The notes: generated from the sequence alone by a model not told the origin. Shown: positions 36,475 through 46,024, counted from the first letter of the stretch. The stretch: DNA of 64,000 nt from Fimbriimonas sp. (GCA_029866005.1 JARXAE010000015.1:62001-126000), one strand, 5' to 3'. Numbers and translations are program-made.

Positions 36475-36863
36475 TCGGTTGTCTCCGGCGGGGTGAAAAG
36501 CAGTCCAGTTGCCCTTGCTTCTTGGCTGGTAGTGTCACCATTCGATTTCTTTGCGGTCACAAGAATGGTGTCTAGGCTGTCGATACCCGAGGGCTGAACA
36601 TCGACTGTGAACCCATAGTTTGGTTCCCCATACTCTTCGAAGTCACCATCGGTGGCGGTGTTCGCACCGTCCCCCAACGCTATGATTTCATCCAGCTTCA
36701 TGTGCGCCAAATGGCTGAGTTTTTCGGACTCTCGCATCCGAATCTCCGTCTGGCTCATGGATCCAATCGCGCTCATGCCCGCAGTTACTCCAACCCCGAC
36801 CAGAACAGCGGCGGCGAGCGCCTCCATGACAGTAAAACCACTAAGTCGTTGTTTTCTGTTCAA
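36471..36863 (-). CDS. gspI: GspI-like minor pseudopilin, TTG start
   Basis: A 130-residue prepilin starting at TTG 36863, preceded by GGGAG 3-8 bases upstream. A longer in-frame start at 36911 would overlap gspH by 71 bases and lacks a comparable ribosome binding site. Leader ends LSG^FTVMEALAAAVLVG with Glu at +5. The mature part has KLDEIIAL and GFTVDVQPSG, as in GspI. It overlaps gspH by 23 bases. GspI, GspJ and GspK form the tip complex. Confidence 0.82.
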   Translation of the reverse strand: MNRKQRLSGFTVMEALAAAVLVGVGVTAGMSAIGSMSQTEIRMRESEKLSHLAHMKLDEIIALGDGANTATDGDFEEYGEPNYGFTVDVQPSGIDSLDTILVTAKKSNGDTTSQEARATGLLFTPPETTE

Positions 36864-37377
36864 GGTCTCCCGCCTCCCACTCTGATTGGTCTTGCACTGT
36901 CGGAGCCCCACGGTTCACCGTTACATTGCCTTCCTTTGTGATCACTAACCCAAAAACAACGCCGTTCTGAGTAAAACTCGCCGTCGTTGCTTCCGCAGTT
37001 CCGTCTCCAAAAAATCGAACTGAAAAGTCCGAAGTTGTCTCCGATGAGGAGCCTTTAGATACATCAGAAACGGTCCAAGGATTCAGCAAGGTTTGCTCGG
37101 TTGGTGACGTGGTCTCCCCTGTCGCCCCATCGGCTTCTTCTGCTTCGTATTTCAGAGCGTTTGTCGTGTCGTCATAGGTGAGCACATACACGATTCGACC
37201 CCTGACCGCTGCCGAATGTGCTTGCTCGGCAAACGTCTCGATGGTCTGAGAATCTCTGAGCGTCCGTTGACTATCCTGAAACGCAACCAGGCGTGGCGCC
37301 ACCAGGCTTGCGAGTAACGCAAGCACTGCTGAAACCAGCATTGCCTCTAACAGGGTAAATCCACGACGACGCATCAA
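36841..37377 (-). CDS. gspH: GspH-like minor pseudopilin
   Basis: A 178-residue prepilin: MMRRRG^FTLLEAMLVSAVLALLAS with Glu at +5. The domain after the helix follows the GspH/FimT pattern (FAEQAHSAAVRGRIVYVLTYDD, then a C-terminal strand FTQNGVVFGLVITKEGNVTVNRG, positions about 138-160). It is located between gspG and gspI, as in classical clusters. It connects the tip complex to the major pseudopilin in known systems. Confidence 0.85.
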   Translation of the reverse strand: MMRRRGFTLLEAMLVSAVLALLASLVAPRLVAFQDSQRTLRDSQTIETFAEQAHSAAVRGRIVYVLTYDDTTNALKYEAEEADGATGETTSPTEQTLLNPWTVSDVSKGSSSETTSDFSVRFFGDGTAEATTASFTQNGVVFGLVITKEGNVTVNRGAPTVQDQSEWEAGDLEQKTTT

Positions 37378-37385
37378 AACGTTCC

Positions 37386-37814
37386 TTACAGATCCATGTT
37401 CGTGACGTCGTCGTCGGTGTTCGCTTGCTTATCCTTGCCGTAGCTTCGGATCGTGAACGAGTCGTCGCCTGCCATACCTGGCCAGGAGTACTCATACGGC
37501 ATCTTCCAAGGATCTTCAATAATGTCCTTCTCGACGTAAGGTCCCTTCCATCCATCTGCATCCGAAGGAGGCATTGTGAGTGCTTGAACTCCTTCTTCTG
37601 AAGTTGGGAAGCGGTCGCAGTCCAGCCGGAATCGCTGAAGAGCGCTACCGATGACGGATATGTTGGACTTTGCTGCCGCGTTCTTGGCATCATCGCCCGC
37701 GCCAAGAAGACGAGGAACGACCAGCGACGCCAGAACGGCGATGATCAAGATAACGACCATAAGCTCCATGAGCGTAAAGCCGCGTGTGTTACGAGTTTTG
37801 CGAGAGAGTTTCAT
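37386..37814 (-). CDS. gspG: Major pseudopilin GspG
   Basis: A 142-residue prepilin, normal length: leader ending TRG^FTLMELMVVILIIAVLAS, Glu at +5. The small C-terminal domain is typical of GspG: CDRFPTSEEGVQALTMPPS, GWKGPYVEKDIIEDPWKMP and DSFTIRSYGKDKQANTDDDV, which forms the calcium-binding loop. It builds the pseudopilus shaft. Three bases separate it from gspF. Confidence 0.95.
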   Translation of the reverse strand: MKLSRKTRNTRGFTLMELMVVILIIAVLASLVVPRLLGAGDDAKNAAAKSNISVIGSALQRFRLDCDRFPTSEEGVQALTMPPSDADGWKGPYVEKDIIEDPWKMPYEYSWPGMAGDDSFTIRSYGKDKQANTDDDVTNMDL

Positions 37815-37817
37815 GTT

Positions 37818-39035
37818 TCACTTCACGAGAGTTGCCGAGTTAAGAATTGGTACCAGGATAGCTAGAACGACAAAACCAACGAAAACGCCCATAAAAAGAA
37901 CGATCATTGGTTCTACCAAAGATGTGGCGCGTCGTAAGCCATTATCTACCTCAAAATCGAGTGCATCCGAGACGCGTGTGAGCATCTTTGGAAGGTCGCC
38001 GGTTTCTTCTCCGACCGCGACCATGTGGGTCAGAACGGCTGGGAACGCGCGGGTATCTCGCATTGCTTCAGCGATAGGGCGTCCTTCGCGGACGGCGTCG
38101 CGAACTTCGATCGCCGAGCGTCGGAAGACGCGGTTACCCGCGGCGATTCCCGCAAGTTCAAGGGCGTCGAGAATTTGGACTCCACCAAAGACCAGCGTAC
38201 CGAGGACGCGCGCAAACCGGGAGACGGTCGCTTTCTGAATGATTTTTCCGATGAGCGGAATCTTGAGCATGATCCGGTCGCGGATTTCTGCGCCTGCTTC
38301 GGTCGCAGTCCAAAGTCGGTAGAGGACAACTGCGCCGATAATTCCACCAATAATGATGAGCCAGTTGGTCGAAATAAAGGCTCCGGAAGCCATCAGGATT
38401 TTGGTGGGAGTTGGAAGCTTATCGCCCTGGGCTTCAAATGTATCGCTCAACTTCGGAATGACAAAGGTGAGAATGAAGATGACGACCATAATCGCGGTTC
38501 CGCCGAGGATGGACGGATAGACCATGGCGGAGGCGATTGTGCTTCGTCTTGCGACTTCCTTTTCTTGAAACTCTGAGAGTCGCGCCGCAACTTCGGCGAA
38601 CTGCCCAGAGGCTTCACCGGCTTGCAACGTCGATGTGAAGACCTCTGGGAAGACCTTCGGGTACTTCCCGAGTGCAGCCGAAACGGATGCGCCGCCCCGG
38701 ACGTCTTCGAGAGCCGCCTCGGCCACTTCGGTCAAGTACTGATTCTCTGACTGCTCCGCAACAACCTGAAGAACTCGATCCAACGGGAGCCCAGCATCCG
38801 CAAGGTCTGCCATTCGGCGAGAAAACATCGCCATATCGGCTCTGCTCGGCTTGCCGCGCGTTTTCTTTTCCTCTCCGCCACCAAAGCCTGACCGAGCTGC
38901 TTGCTCGTTGAGATCAAGCAGGAAGCTACCCGTTTGAGTCAGCTGAATCACTGCGGCTTCACGAGTGTTCGCCTCTACAAACCCACTCTTTCGCTGCCCG
39001 GATGGTTCCAGGACAGTAAACGCGTAAGTCGCCAA
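37818..39035 (-). CDS. gspF: Inner-membrane platform protein GspF/PilC
   Basis: A 405-residue polytopic protein with two GspF domains (about residues 68-190 and 270-395), e.g. ARRMADLADAGLPLDRVLQ-like MFSRRMADLADAGLPLDRV and ARVLGTLVFGGVQILDALELA. Three membrane segments lie at about 169-192, 220-240 and 375-398. It starts with TTG at 39035, directly adjoining the gspE stop (TAATTG). It anchors the ATPase to the membrane and drives pilin insertion. Confidence 0.92.
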   Translation of the reverse strand: MATYAFTVLEPSGQRKSGFVEANTREAAVIQLTQTGSFLLDLNEQAARSGFGGGEEKKTRGKPSRADMAMFSRRMADLADAGLPLDRVLQVVAEQSENQYLTEVAEAALEDVRGGASVSAALGKYPKVFPEVFTSTLQAGEASGQFAEVAARLSEFQEKEVARRSTIASAMVYPSILGGTAIMVVIFILTFVIPKLSDTFEAQGDKLPTPTKILMASGAFISTNWLIIIGGIIGAVVLYRLWTATEAGAEIRDRIMLKIPLIGKIIQKATVSRFARVLGTLVFGGVQILDALELAGIAAGNRVFRRSAIEVRDAVREGRPIAEAMRDTRAFPAVLTHMVAVGEETGDLPKMLTRVSDALDFEVDNGLRRATSLVEPMIVLFMGVFVGFVVLAILVPILNSATLVK

Positions 39036-40589
39036 TTAAAGCTCCTCCCTCTGGCAAACCCGCAGGACTTCGTTGGGCGTGGTTTTGCCAAGCAAAACGT
39101 TTCGTTTTCCGTCGCTGAGCAAAGGCACAAGCCCCTGATTCTTGACTGCATAAGCTTTGATCTCGTTCGCCGATTGACGATCGACAACCATCTTCTTGAG
39201 GGCCTCGTCCATCACAAACAGCTCGTAAAGTCCCTGCCGACCTTTATATCCCGACCCGCCACACTTCTCGCATCCTGCGCCCTTTCGGAAGTTGGCGGTT
39301 TTGAGATCCTCTTCGGTAATCCCGAGAGCGTGGATAAATTCAACGCTTGGTGGTCCGCAAGGCTCAGCGCAGTTGGAGCAGATGCGACGCACAAGCCGCT
39401 GGGCGACAACGCCAAGAAGGGAAGAAGAGACCAGGAAGGGCTCGACGCCCATGTCAAGCAATCGAGTGACTGCGCCTGGCGCGTCGTTAGTGTGCAGCGT
39501 AGAGAACACCAAGTGACCCGTAAGAGAAGCGTGAATCGCGATTTCTGCTGTCTCAAGGTCACGGATTTCTCCGACCATGATGACGTCAGGGTCTTGACGA
39601 ACGATGGAGCGAAGTCCAGCCGCGAAGGTCAACCCGATATTGGCTCGAACCTGCATCTGTCCGATTCCCGAGACTTGATATTCAACTGGGTCTTCAACCG
39701 TGAGGATGTTCGTCGTTGGACTCCAAATCTCGCTGAGAGAGGCGTAAAGCGTTGTCGACTTACCGGCACCCGTCGGTCCGGTAGCAAGGATGATTCCGTA
39801 TGGCTGACCGATAACCTTTCGGTATCTCTCCAACACCTCAGGCGCGACGCCAAGCTCTTCGAGACCCATCATCGCAGTTCCCTTGTCGAGAATACGCATA
39901 ACGGCTCGCTCTCCGTAAACCGTCGGAAGGATCGAGACGCGAACGTCAATCTGGCGCCCTGCGATGGTGATCTTGATGCGACCGTCTTGAGGCAATCGCC
40001 GCTCGGCGATGTTCATCTCACCTAAAATCTTGATGCGCGAAATGAGCGCTGCATGCATCCGCTTTGGCGGCTTCATGGATTCGTGGAGCATGCCATCCAC
40101 GCGGAACCGGACTTTGACGTCTTTTTCGTAGGGCTCTATGTGGATGTCCGAGGCCCCGTCACGAACTGCTTGGGCAAAGAGCAAGTTGACCATCTGGACA
40201 ACCGCGGTTTCCCCTGCCATCTTCTGGAGGTCAGCAAGGTCAGTAACATCATCACCATCAACGACGGAATCTGCATCGTTGGAACCGGAAACCTGGCTCA
40301 GAATCTTCTCAAGGAAGATTTCTTCGATCTTCTCTTTCAGTTCTGCCGGGTCGGCCAAAACTGGCTCAACTTCCGATTGCAAAAGCACTTCCAAATCGGA
40401 AACTGCAGGAAGGGAAGCAAGCGATCCAATGGCAACCAACATCTTCCCGTCAATTCGCTCCAGCGGAAGAACCTGATTCTTGAGAGCAAATTCGCCCGGA
40501 ATGAGTTCGATGAGGGCCGTGTCTAGTTTGCGTCCTTCGAGGCGCACTTGCTCAAACGGCATCGGGCTGGAATCTGTGGTTGCGCTCAT
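39036..40589 (-). CDS. gspE: Assembly ATPase GspE/PilB
   Basis: A 517-residue ATPase from ATG 40589; longer frames add a non-conserved extension. N-domain at about 10-110 (MshEN/T2SSE-N type: ALIELIPGEFALKNQVLPLERI). Walker A GPTGAGKST, Asp box TVEDPVEYQVSGIGQM, Walker B region VRQDPDVIMVGEIRD and His box LHTND follow. Two CxxC pairs (CSNC and CEKC) form the zinc site of GspE/PilB. First gene of the type II locus; the sulfatase gene is divergent from it, 173 bases away. It powers pseudopilus extension from the cytoplasm. Confidence 0.93.
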   Translation of the reverse strand: MSATTDSSPMPFEQVRLEGRKLDTALIELIPGEFALKNQVLPLERIDGKMLVAIGSLASLPAVSDLEVLLQSEVEPVLADPAELKEKIEEIFLEKILSQVSGSNDADSVVDGDDVTDLADLQKMAGETAVVQMVNLLFAQAVRDGASDIHIEPYEKDVKVRFRVDGMLHESMKPPKRMHAALISRIKILGEMNIAERRLPQDGRIKITIAGRQIDVRVSILPTVYGERAVMRILDKGTAMMGLEELGVAPEVLERYRKVIGQPYGIILATGPTGAGKSTTLYASLSEIWSPTTNILTVEDPVEYQVSGIGQMQVRANIGLTFAAGLRSIVRQDPDVIMVGEIRDLETAEIAIHASLTGHLVFSTLHTNDAPGAVTRLLDMGVEPFLVSSSLLGVVAQRLVRRICSNCAEPCGPPSVEFIHALGITEEDLKTANFRKGAGCEKCGGSGYKGRQGLYELFVMDEALKKMVVDRQSANEIKAYAVKNQGLVPLLSDGKRNVLLGKTTPNEVLRVCQREEL

Positions 40590-40762
40590 CGGGAACTTAC
40601 AGAATAACGCACTACCCCCCCTCATTGTTCGCAAGATACAACGAGAAATCAGAACTGTGCCAGATTGCGACCTTGAAAGGGGCATTCTCCGAGCAGGCAT
40701 TCATCGTTGAAGAAGCTTGGCATCGGCGCCTTCCAGCTAACGCTCGAAAGTAGAATAGGCGC

Positions 40763-42127
40763 GTGCTTAGCCTAGCCCTCGCCGCCAACCTTGCGCCCAA
40801 TCTCGTTGTTATCTTTGTCGATGACATGGGCATTGGTGACTTGAGTTGTTATGGGCAGAAGGCGTACAAAACCCCGAACCTGGATCGAATGGCCCGCGAG
40901 GGTGTGCGGTTCACAGACTTCTATGTCGCATCTCCCGCCTGCACCCCGTCTCGTGCTGCACTCTTGACGGGTTGCTACCCAACACGCATTGGCCTCCCCC
41001 AAGTGATCAATCCCGACAGTAAAATCGGCCTAAACCCGGATGAGACCACGATAGCCGAAGTCGCGAAGTCGAAGGGTTACAAGACTGCGATTTTTGGGAA
41101 GTGGCATCTTGGCGTGGGGAACCTCATGCCAAGGACCCACGGTTTCGACGAGTTCTATGGCATCCCCTACTCCCATGATATGTGGCCACCCAACAAGAAT
41201 GGCACCTGGCCGCCGCTGTTCGTGTTCAATGATGAGACTCAAGAGCGCGAGATCAAAACGTTGGACGACCAGGCTGAACTGACGAACCAATTCACTGAGA
41301 AAACGCTGAACTTCATCTCTCGCAATCGGTCGAATCCGTTCTTCGTCTACCTTCCTCTGAACCAGCCCCATGTCCCCATTGCTCCCTCGCCGAAGTTTCT
41401 TGGCAAGAGCAAAGCGGGCCTTTACGCCGACCAGATTTTGGAGATCGATGACACCGTGGGACGAATACTTAACCACCTCAAGAAGCTAAAGCTTGACCGC
41501 AAGACGATGGTGATGTTTAGCTCTGACAACGGTCCGTGGCTTCCTTACGGGAATCACGCAGGTTCGGCGGGAATCTACCGGGAAGGGAAGGGAACAACCT
41601 TTGAAGGCGGCTTCCGCGAACCTGGAATCTTCTGGATGCCTGGTACTCTGCCCGCGGGAAAAGTGCAAACCGAAATGGCATCCACTATGGATATTCTTCC
41701 TACCTTCGCCGCGCTCATCGGCGCAGAGCCGCCTGAGAAGGAGATCGACGGGCACAACATAATGCCTTTGCTCAAGTGCGAGGAGGGGGCACGAACCCCC
41801 TGGAAATGGATGTACTACTTCTGGCCAGCTGAACTCCAAGCCGTTCGAAGTGGGGACTGGAAACTGCACGTTCCGCATAGTCATCGGCATCAGAACCATC
41901 CCGTTGGAAAGGACGGAAAGCCTGCCGGAGAAACGACTGAGAAGCACGATCTTGCGCTCTACAACCTAGAGGACGATCCCAGTGAAACAAAAAACCTAGC
42001 CGCCGACCACCCCGAAATCGTCGTCCGCCTAACCCGCCTCTTCTCTATCGGAAGAAACGAGCTCGGCGATGCGCTAACAAAGTCCATCGGCGGCTCCAAC
42101 AGGGCGCCCGGCACAGTCAAGCTCTAA
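40763..42127 (+). CDS. Sulfatase (arylsulfatase family)
   Basis: A 454-residue S1-type sulfatase. Metal-site VDDMGIGD is near the N-terminus, the modification motif C-T-P-S-R is near residue 60, and FGKWHLG and FSSDNGPW carry other active-site residues. The Cys of CxPSR is turned into formylglycine by a maturase not seen here. It cleaves sulfate esters, perhaps of polysaccharides. Start is GTG at 40763; the first ~9 residues are hydrophobic (MLSLALAAN) but make a very short signal peptide, so secretion is likely yet not certain. It is divergent from gspE. Confidence 0.88.
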   Translation: MLSLALAANLAPNLVVIFVDDMGIGDLSCYGQKAYKTPNLDRMAREGVRFTDFYVASPACTPSRAALLTGCYPTRIGLPQVINPDSKIGLNPDETTIAEVAKSKGYKTAIFGKWHLGVGNLMPRTHGFDEFYGIPYSHDMWPPNKNGTWPPLFVFNDETQEREIKTLDDQAELTNQFTEKTLNFISRNRSNPFFVYLPLNQPHVPIAPSPKFLGKSKAGLYADQILEIDDTVGRILNHLKKLKLDRKTMVMFSSDNGPWLPYGNHAGSAGIYREGKGTTFEGGFREPGIFWMPGTLPAGKVQTEMASTMDILPTFAALIGAEPPEKEIDGHNIMPLLKCEEGARTPWKWMYYFWPAELQAVRSGDWKLHVPHSHRHQNHPVGKDGKPAGETTEKHDLALYNLEDDPSETKNLAADHPEIVVRLTRLFSIGRNELGDALTKSIGGSNRAPGTVKL

Positions 42128-42132
42128 GGAAA

Positions 42133-42164
42133 ATCGCCCCGAGTAAAAATTGACTCGGGGCGAT
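42133..42164. terminator. Hairpin between converging sulfatase and cassette-2 genes
   Basis: A perfect 12-bp stem ATCGCCCCGAGT/ACTCGGGGCGAT with an 8-base loop. On the minus strand it is followed by TTT, so it fits best as terminator of the cassette-2 operon; it may work for the sulfatase as well. Confidence 0.7.
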
Positions 42165-42180
42165 CGGTGTGTCATTTGAA

Positions 42181-42924
42181 TCACTGCTTCGGTTCAGCGG
42201 CCATCAAGTACTGAATGACGAACGACCGGTCCTTGGAGGAGGTGAGCTGTAACCACTCTTTCTTGATCTCCCCCGCATCTTTGCTATTGGCGTCGCGAAA
42301 GACCAGTTCCTTGAGGAAAAGGAATCTATAGGGGGCGGAGAGGCTTTGAAAGGCAGATCGGACACTATCTGGACCACTAATGGGCAGCGGTGTGGGACTT
42401 CGGAGCCTGTAATGAAGTGCCAGTGGGCTCGTTTTGTTCTTTGCCAGGGCTTTTGCGATTATCGTCTTTCCCTTTTCGATGGCCGGGTCGTCGGTGTCAA
42501 AGATCGTTCCTTCAACCATCACTCGCTTGCCATTCACTAGAACTGGCTCATAAGCCTTTCTGCCAGCATCAGTACGCATGCGGATCAGCGGAGCGCACGT
42601 CTGCAACCACCATCCTTGGAGTAGCTTCGTGCTCGTGGCGGAGTACTCCTTCGATGCAAGTCGGTCTATCCGCATGCCATATTGCGAAAGTTTGATAGTT
42701 GTTAGTCTCTTCCTGGTGCTTCCCTGCAAAAGGAGGCAGGCGTAAAAGACCTTCGCCGCTGAAACCTCATTCGACTCTGGCTCTCTCGTTCGCATCAAAT
42801 CCTTGAATTGAGCTTCAAGAGATTCCACGCTTCTTGATTCCAGCAATTTTGCACACGCTACAGTTACGTTTTGCTCAATGTCTCTGAGTTGGAGGTGTAC
42901 AGCTAAGACGGCCAAGGGCATCAT
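42181..42924 (-). CDS. Helical protein, second gene of cassette 2 (function unknown)
   Basis: A 247-residue protein. Its ATG (42924) overlaps the upstream stop by four bases (ATGA). The first 10 residues are hydrophobic (MMPLAVLAVHLQL), a possible short signal or anchor. The mature part is helical, with VSAAKVFYACLLLQG, similar in style to YSAAQVCYATILWDK of the cassette-1 partner. A region VMVEGTIFDTDDPAIEKGKT follows in the middle. I recognise no family. Because both copies of the large protein are followed by such a gene, the two products probably work together. Confidence 0.6.
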   Translation of the reverse strand: MMPLAVLAVHLQLRDIEQNVTVACAKLLESRSVESLEAQFKDLMRTREPESNEVSAAKVFYACLLLQGSTRKRLTTIKLSQYGMRIDRLASKEYSATSTKLLQGWWLQTCAPLIRMRTDAGRKAYEPVLVNGKRVMVEGTIFDTDDPAIEKGKTIIAKALAKNKTSPLALHYRLRSPTPLPISGPDSVRSAFQSLSAPYRFLFLKELVFRDANSKDAGEIKKEWLQLTSSKDRSFVIQYLMAAEPKQ

Positions 42925-44551
42925 GGGTACACCAACGCGCCGTTCAACGGTCCCGATGTCCAAGTGAAGGTCTCGGAGTAACCAGTTAGCTCGAATTCAC
43001 ACCCATCCCTTACGTAGCCTTGATTGCCATATCGCTCGAATGAATACTTGGTTACAGTTCCAAGCGGTAGAGCCCAGTAAGTTCTATGAGTACCTCCCGG
43101 TACAGTAATTTCACCTTCAATACTCTTACTCGAACTGACGGTGACCGACCCTGATTTTGTATAGCTACCACCAAAGTGGAAGTCTATCATCTTTATCGAG
43201 AATCCTAGGCTGCCCTCACCCGAAGCTTCCCACCCCTCGGTTGAACTCACTGAGTTGGAGACAGTTATTGTCCACTTCTCGGTAGTTGGAGCGTCTATTC
43301 TGAGCAGTACGGCGGGATCGTGGGATCCTGTGTAGTCTGCGAATGTTTCATGAACCCGGTAGAGTTTCTGAGTAGGTGCCGCTCCTTTTGATTTTTTGCT
43401 TTCGGCTTCCAAGTGAGCTGTCATTTTATACACACACGAATCGCTGATCATATTCTGGGAATCGCTAGCTTGAACAGTGGCTGTAAAGGTCTTCGTTCCA
43501 GGGGTCATGTTGTCTTCTCCCATGACTAAAACATCTGATGAGTCAAAGCCAATTAAAGTGGCCCAGCTCGTTGAACTTGCAAGGTTCGTTGGAGCCTTGC
43601 TCACGCTAAAAGAACCGCTAGTGTTCCAAGTGCTCCAAGGTCCGTAAAGCATTGCTTCCATCGTGGTTGCAAAGTCCCAGTCGTACCAGTTGACAAATGA
43701 CGGTGAAGAAATCACGGAATCGCCGTAAACTACTCCATCTCCTCCCCTTGCTGTGAGCTCGTCATCCTCCAAGAAGTTGCTTACGGCTTTTGGTGTTCCA
43801 TTGACCATAACTCTCCGATAGGTCGTCCCCCTATCCGATGTGATACCCACAGCCCAAGGACTTTCCGCTGCCGAGTATTGGGACTGGACGCTGATGTAGC
43901 TGATTCCAGAGGCAGTTCCCTTGATTTTTGTCTCGAACTTAACCGTCGAACCGGAAACCTTGAACTTTCGATATCGAGTTCCGCTAGAGGACTTGCTCGT
44001 CACAATGCCGTAGTAACCAACCGTAGTTCCTCCAACTTCTGTGTGCCCTAGTCCGTTCGATGCGGAAGCAGAGCCTGCGCCGTAGAGGGCCTGTGAAGTT
44101 GATAGTGACCCCATCGCGACCTTTAATTCAGTGGGGGCCGAGCCAGAGCCAGTCCAAGTGAAAGTTGTCTTAACCTTTAGATCAAGGTTAAGGGCGGCGG
44201 ATAAGTACGTAGGCTGACTCGCCCCGGGCGGAGTGTAGGAAACACCGGCACCCGAAAAGAACTGATTTGGGTTGGTCACTGGTTGTGGCATTACTGCCAT
44301 ACGGTCAACATGAACCGGATCAACGGTCTGACCGCCTCCAGGCAGGTTTCTTACCGACCAGCCATCATACATGCACGTTCCGGTTACTTGGTAGCTGACA
44401 CTCCAGCCCCCCCCCCCCCGGTACTGCCGCCGCCACCGGAGGTTCCACCTCCTCCGCTCCCACCGCCCGGCGGTGGTGCGATCTGTGCGAGCGATGACGA
44501 TGCCGTAATCCCACAAGTTACGAGTATTCCAAGTTGCGTGAATAGGTTCAT
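42921..44551 (-). CDS. Large secreted protein of cassette 2, frame interrupted at a poly-G run
   Basis: The mature part, about 495 residues, is open from 44406 to 42921. A start with a good ribosome binding site (GGGGAA 6 bases before ATG 44551) gives a clear signal peptide (LFTQLGILVTCGITASSSLAQ is positions 3-23) and a Gly-rich linker. This frame meets the mature frame only across a run of 13 G on the coding strand (44407-44419): with 13 G it runs into TAA after about 55 codons, with 11 or 14 G it joins. The mature protein is Ser/Thr/Gly-rich and beta-like, with SASASNGLGH and SSGTRYRKF, resembling the product at 21694-23298. Its C-terminal third (TKSGSVTVSSSKSIEGEI, then TVPGGTHRTYW) recalls aerolysin-type pore-formers, weakly. 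Either phase-variable, recently inactivated, or a sequencing error. Confidence 0.65.
44407..44419 (-). repeat. Homopolymer run of 13 G (coding strand) in a coding region
   Basis: Thirteen consecutive C on the + strand. The run separates a signal peptide frame from its mature domain. Its length sets whether the protein is made in full. Confidence 0.85.
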
Positions 44552-44610
44552 GAAAGTTCCCCATCACTACTATAACAAAAAAAAACGCCGTACTTTACGA
44601 TAAGAAAATC

Positions 44611-44645
44611 AAAAAAATATCCCCATGCCAATACGACATGGGGAT
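44611..44645 (-). terminator. Terminator after tuf
   Basis: On the minus strand a 9-bp stem ATCCCCATG/CATGGGGAT with a 9-base loop is followed by ATTTTTTTG. Confidence 0.9.
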
Positions 44646-44674
44646 GTCTATCCTCATCCTACTTCCCGAAGGAA

Positions 44675-45898
44675 TTAGAGGATGATTTCGGTGACGGAGC
44701 CCGCACCGACGGTTCGTCCACCTTCTCGGATGGAGAACTTGGTTCCAACTTCAACCGCGATTGGGTTGATGAGGGTGATGGTCATCTGGACGTTGTCGCC
44801 AGGCATACACATCTCAGCGACTGCGCCGCCTTGGCCTCGGATCTCGTCGATGGTACCGGTAACGTCAGTCGTTCGGAAGAAGAACTGAGGTCGGTATCCA
44901 GGAACGAATGGGGTGTGTCGTCCGCCCTCTTCTTTCGAGAGAACGTAAACTTCGCCCTTGAACTGGGTGTGTGGCTTAACGGTTCCTGGCTTACAGATAA
45001 CCATTCCGCGCTCGATTCCTTCTCGGTCGATACCTCGGAGGAGAAGACCGACGTTGTCGCCAGCTTCACAATAGTCGAGGGTCTTTCGGAACATTTCGAT
45101 ACCGGTACAGATCGTCTTGCGACTGTCTCGGAGACCGATGATCTCGACTTCTTCCATCGACTTGAGCTGACCTCGCTCGACACGACCCGTCGAAACGGTT
45201 CCGCGACCAGTGATCGTGAAAACGTCTTCGACAGCCATCAAGAATGGCTTGTCCTTGTCTCGCTCTGGAGTTGGGATCCAAGCGTCGACAGCATCCATCA
45301 AGTCGGTGATCGACTTAACGTTCTTCTCGGTGTAGTCTACAGTTCCACCCTCGACTTGGTCGAGAGCCTTTCGTGCGGAACCGATGATAACCGGGGTGTT
45401 GTCGCCGTCGAAGCCGTACTTCGAAAGCAGCTCGCGGATTTCCATTTCGACAAGCTCGAGAAGCTCGGCGTCGTCGACTTGGTCAGCCTTGTTGATGTAA
45501 ACAACGATGTAAGGAACACCAACCTGGCGGGCCAGGAGGATGTGCTCTCGCGTCTGTTGCATAGGACCGTCGGTACCTGCAACAACGAGGATTGCTCCAT
45601 CCATCTGCGCAGCGCCGGTAATCATGTTCTTGATAAAGTCGGCGTGGCCAGGACAGTCGACGTGCGCGTAGTGTCGCGTATCCGTCTCGTACTCTTGGTG
45701 CGAGATGTTGATGGTTATTCCTCGTGCCTTTTCTTCAGGTGCCGAGTCGATTTCGTCGTATCGGCGTGCCTGGGCGAGGCCCTTGGTCTGGAGAACGCCG
45801 GTAATTGCGGCGGTCAAAGTGGTCTTGCCGTGGTCAACGTGGCCGATGGTGCCGATGTTGACGTGCGGCTTCTTTCGTTCGAATTTAGCTCTAGCCAT
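44675..45898 (-). CDS. tuf: Elongation factor Tu
   Basis: A 407-residue GTPase with G1 [10 protein letters not shown]2-region [16 protein letters not shown]3 DCPGHADF and G4 NKAD, followed by the two beta-barrel domains. It delivers aminoacyl-tRNA to the ribosome. AGGA lies before the start. In many bacteria tuf follows fusA; here it is 3.6 kb downstream of fusA on the same strand, with other genes between, and has its own promoter-like sequence. Confidence 0.98.
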   Translation of the reverse strand: MARAKFERKKPHVNIGTIGHVDHGKTTLTAAITGVLQTKGLAQARRYDEIDSAPEEKARGITINISHQEYETDTRHYAHVDCPGHADFIKNMITGAAQMDGAILVVAGTDGPMQQTREHILLARQVGVPYIVVYINKADQVDDAELLELVEMEIRELLSKYGFDGDNTPVIIGSARKALDQVEGGTVDYTEKNVKSITDLMDAVDAWIPTPERDKDKPFLMAVEDVFTITGRGTVSTGRVERGQLKSMEEVEIIGLRDSRKTICTGIEMFRKTLDYCEAGDNVGLLLRGIDREGIERGMVICKPGTVKPHTQFKGEVYVLSKEEGGRHTPFVPGYRPQFFFRTTDVTGTIDEIRGQGGAVAEMCMPGDNVQMTITLINPIAVEVGTKFSIREGGRTVGAGSVTEIIL

Positions 45899-45994
45899 TT
45901 TGTTTTTTTCCTAAATTGGGATCAGGTTGAGGGCGACCCGTCGCCCAACTTCGGTCCGACCCACACCGCACGGCAGGGCTACAGACAAGCGAGA

Positions 45995-46024
45995 AGTATA
46001 CCGCTGGATGTTAGGCGGACGCAA
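45995..46024 (-). promoter_or_regulatory. Candidate tuf promoter
   Basis: On the minus strand: TTGCGT, 18 bases, TATACT, about 100 bases before the tuf start. The -10 box is good, the -35 box moderate. The leader that follows contains a hairpin GGGCGAC/GTCGCCC. Confidence 0.4.

Noticed and set aside
38901-40025. 374-codon + strand frame opposite gspE/gspF
   Set aside because: Antisense to well-defined ATPase motifs, no start signal, no family.
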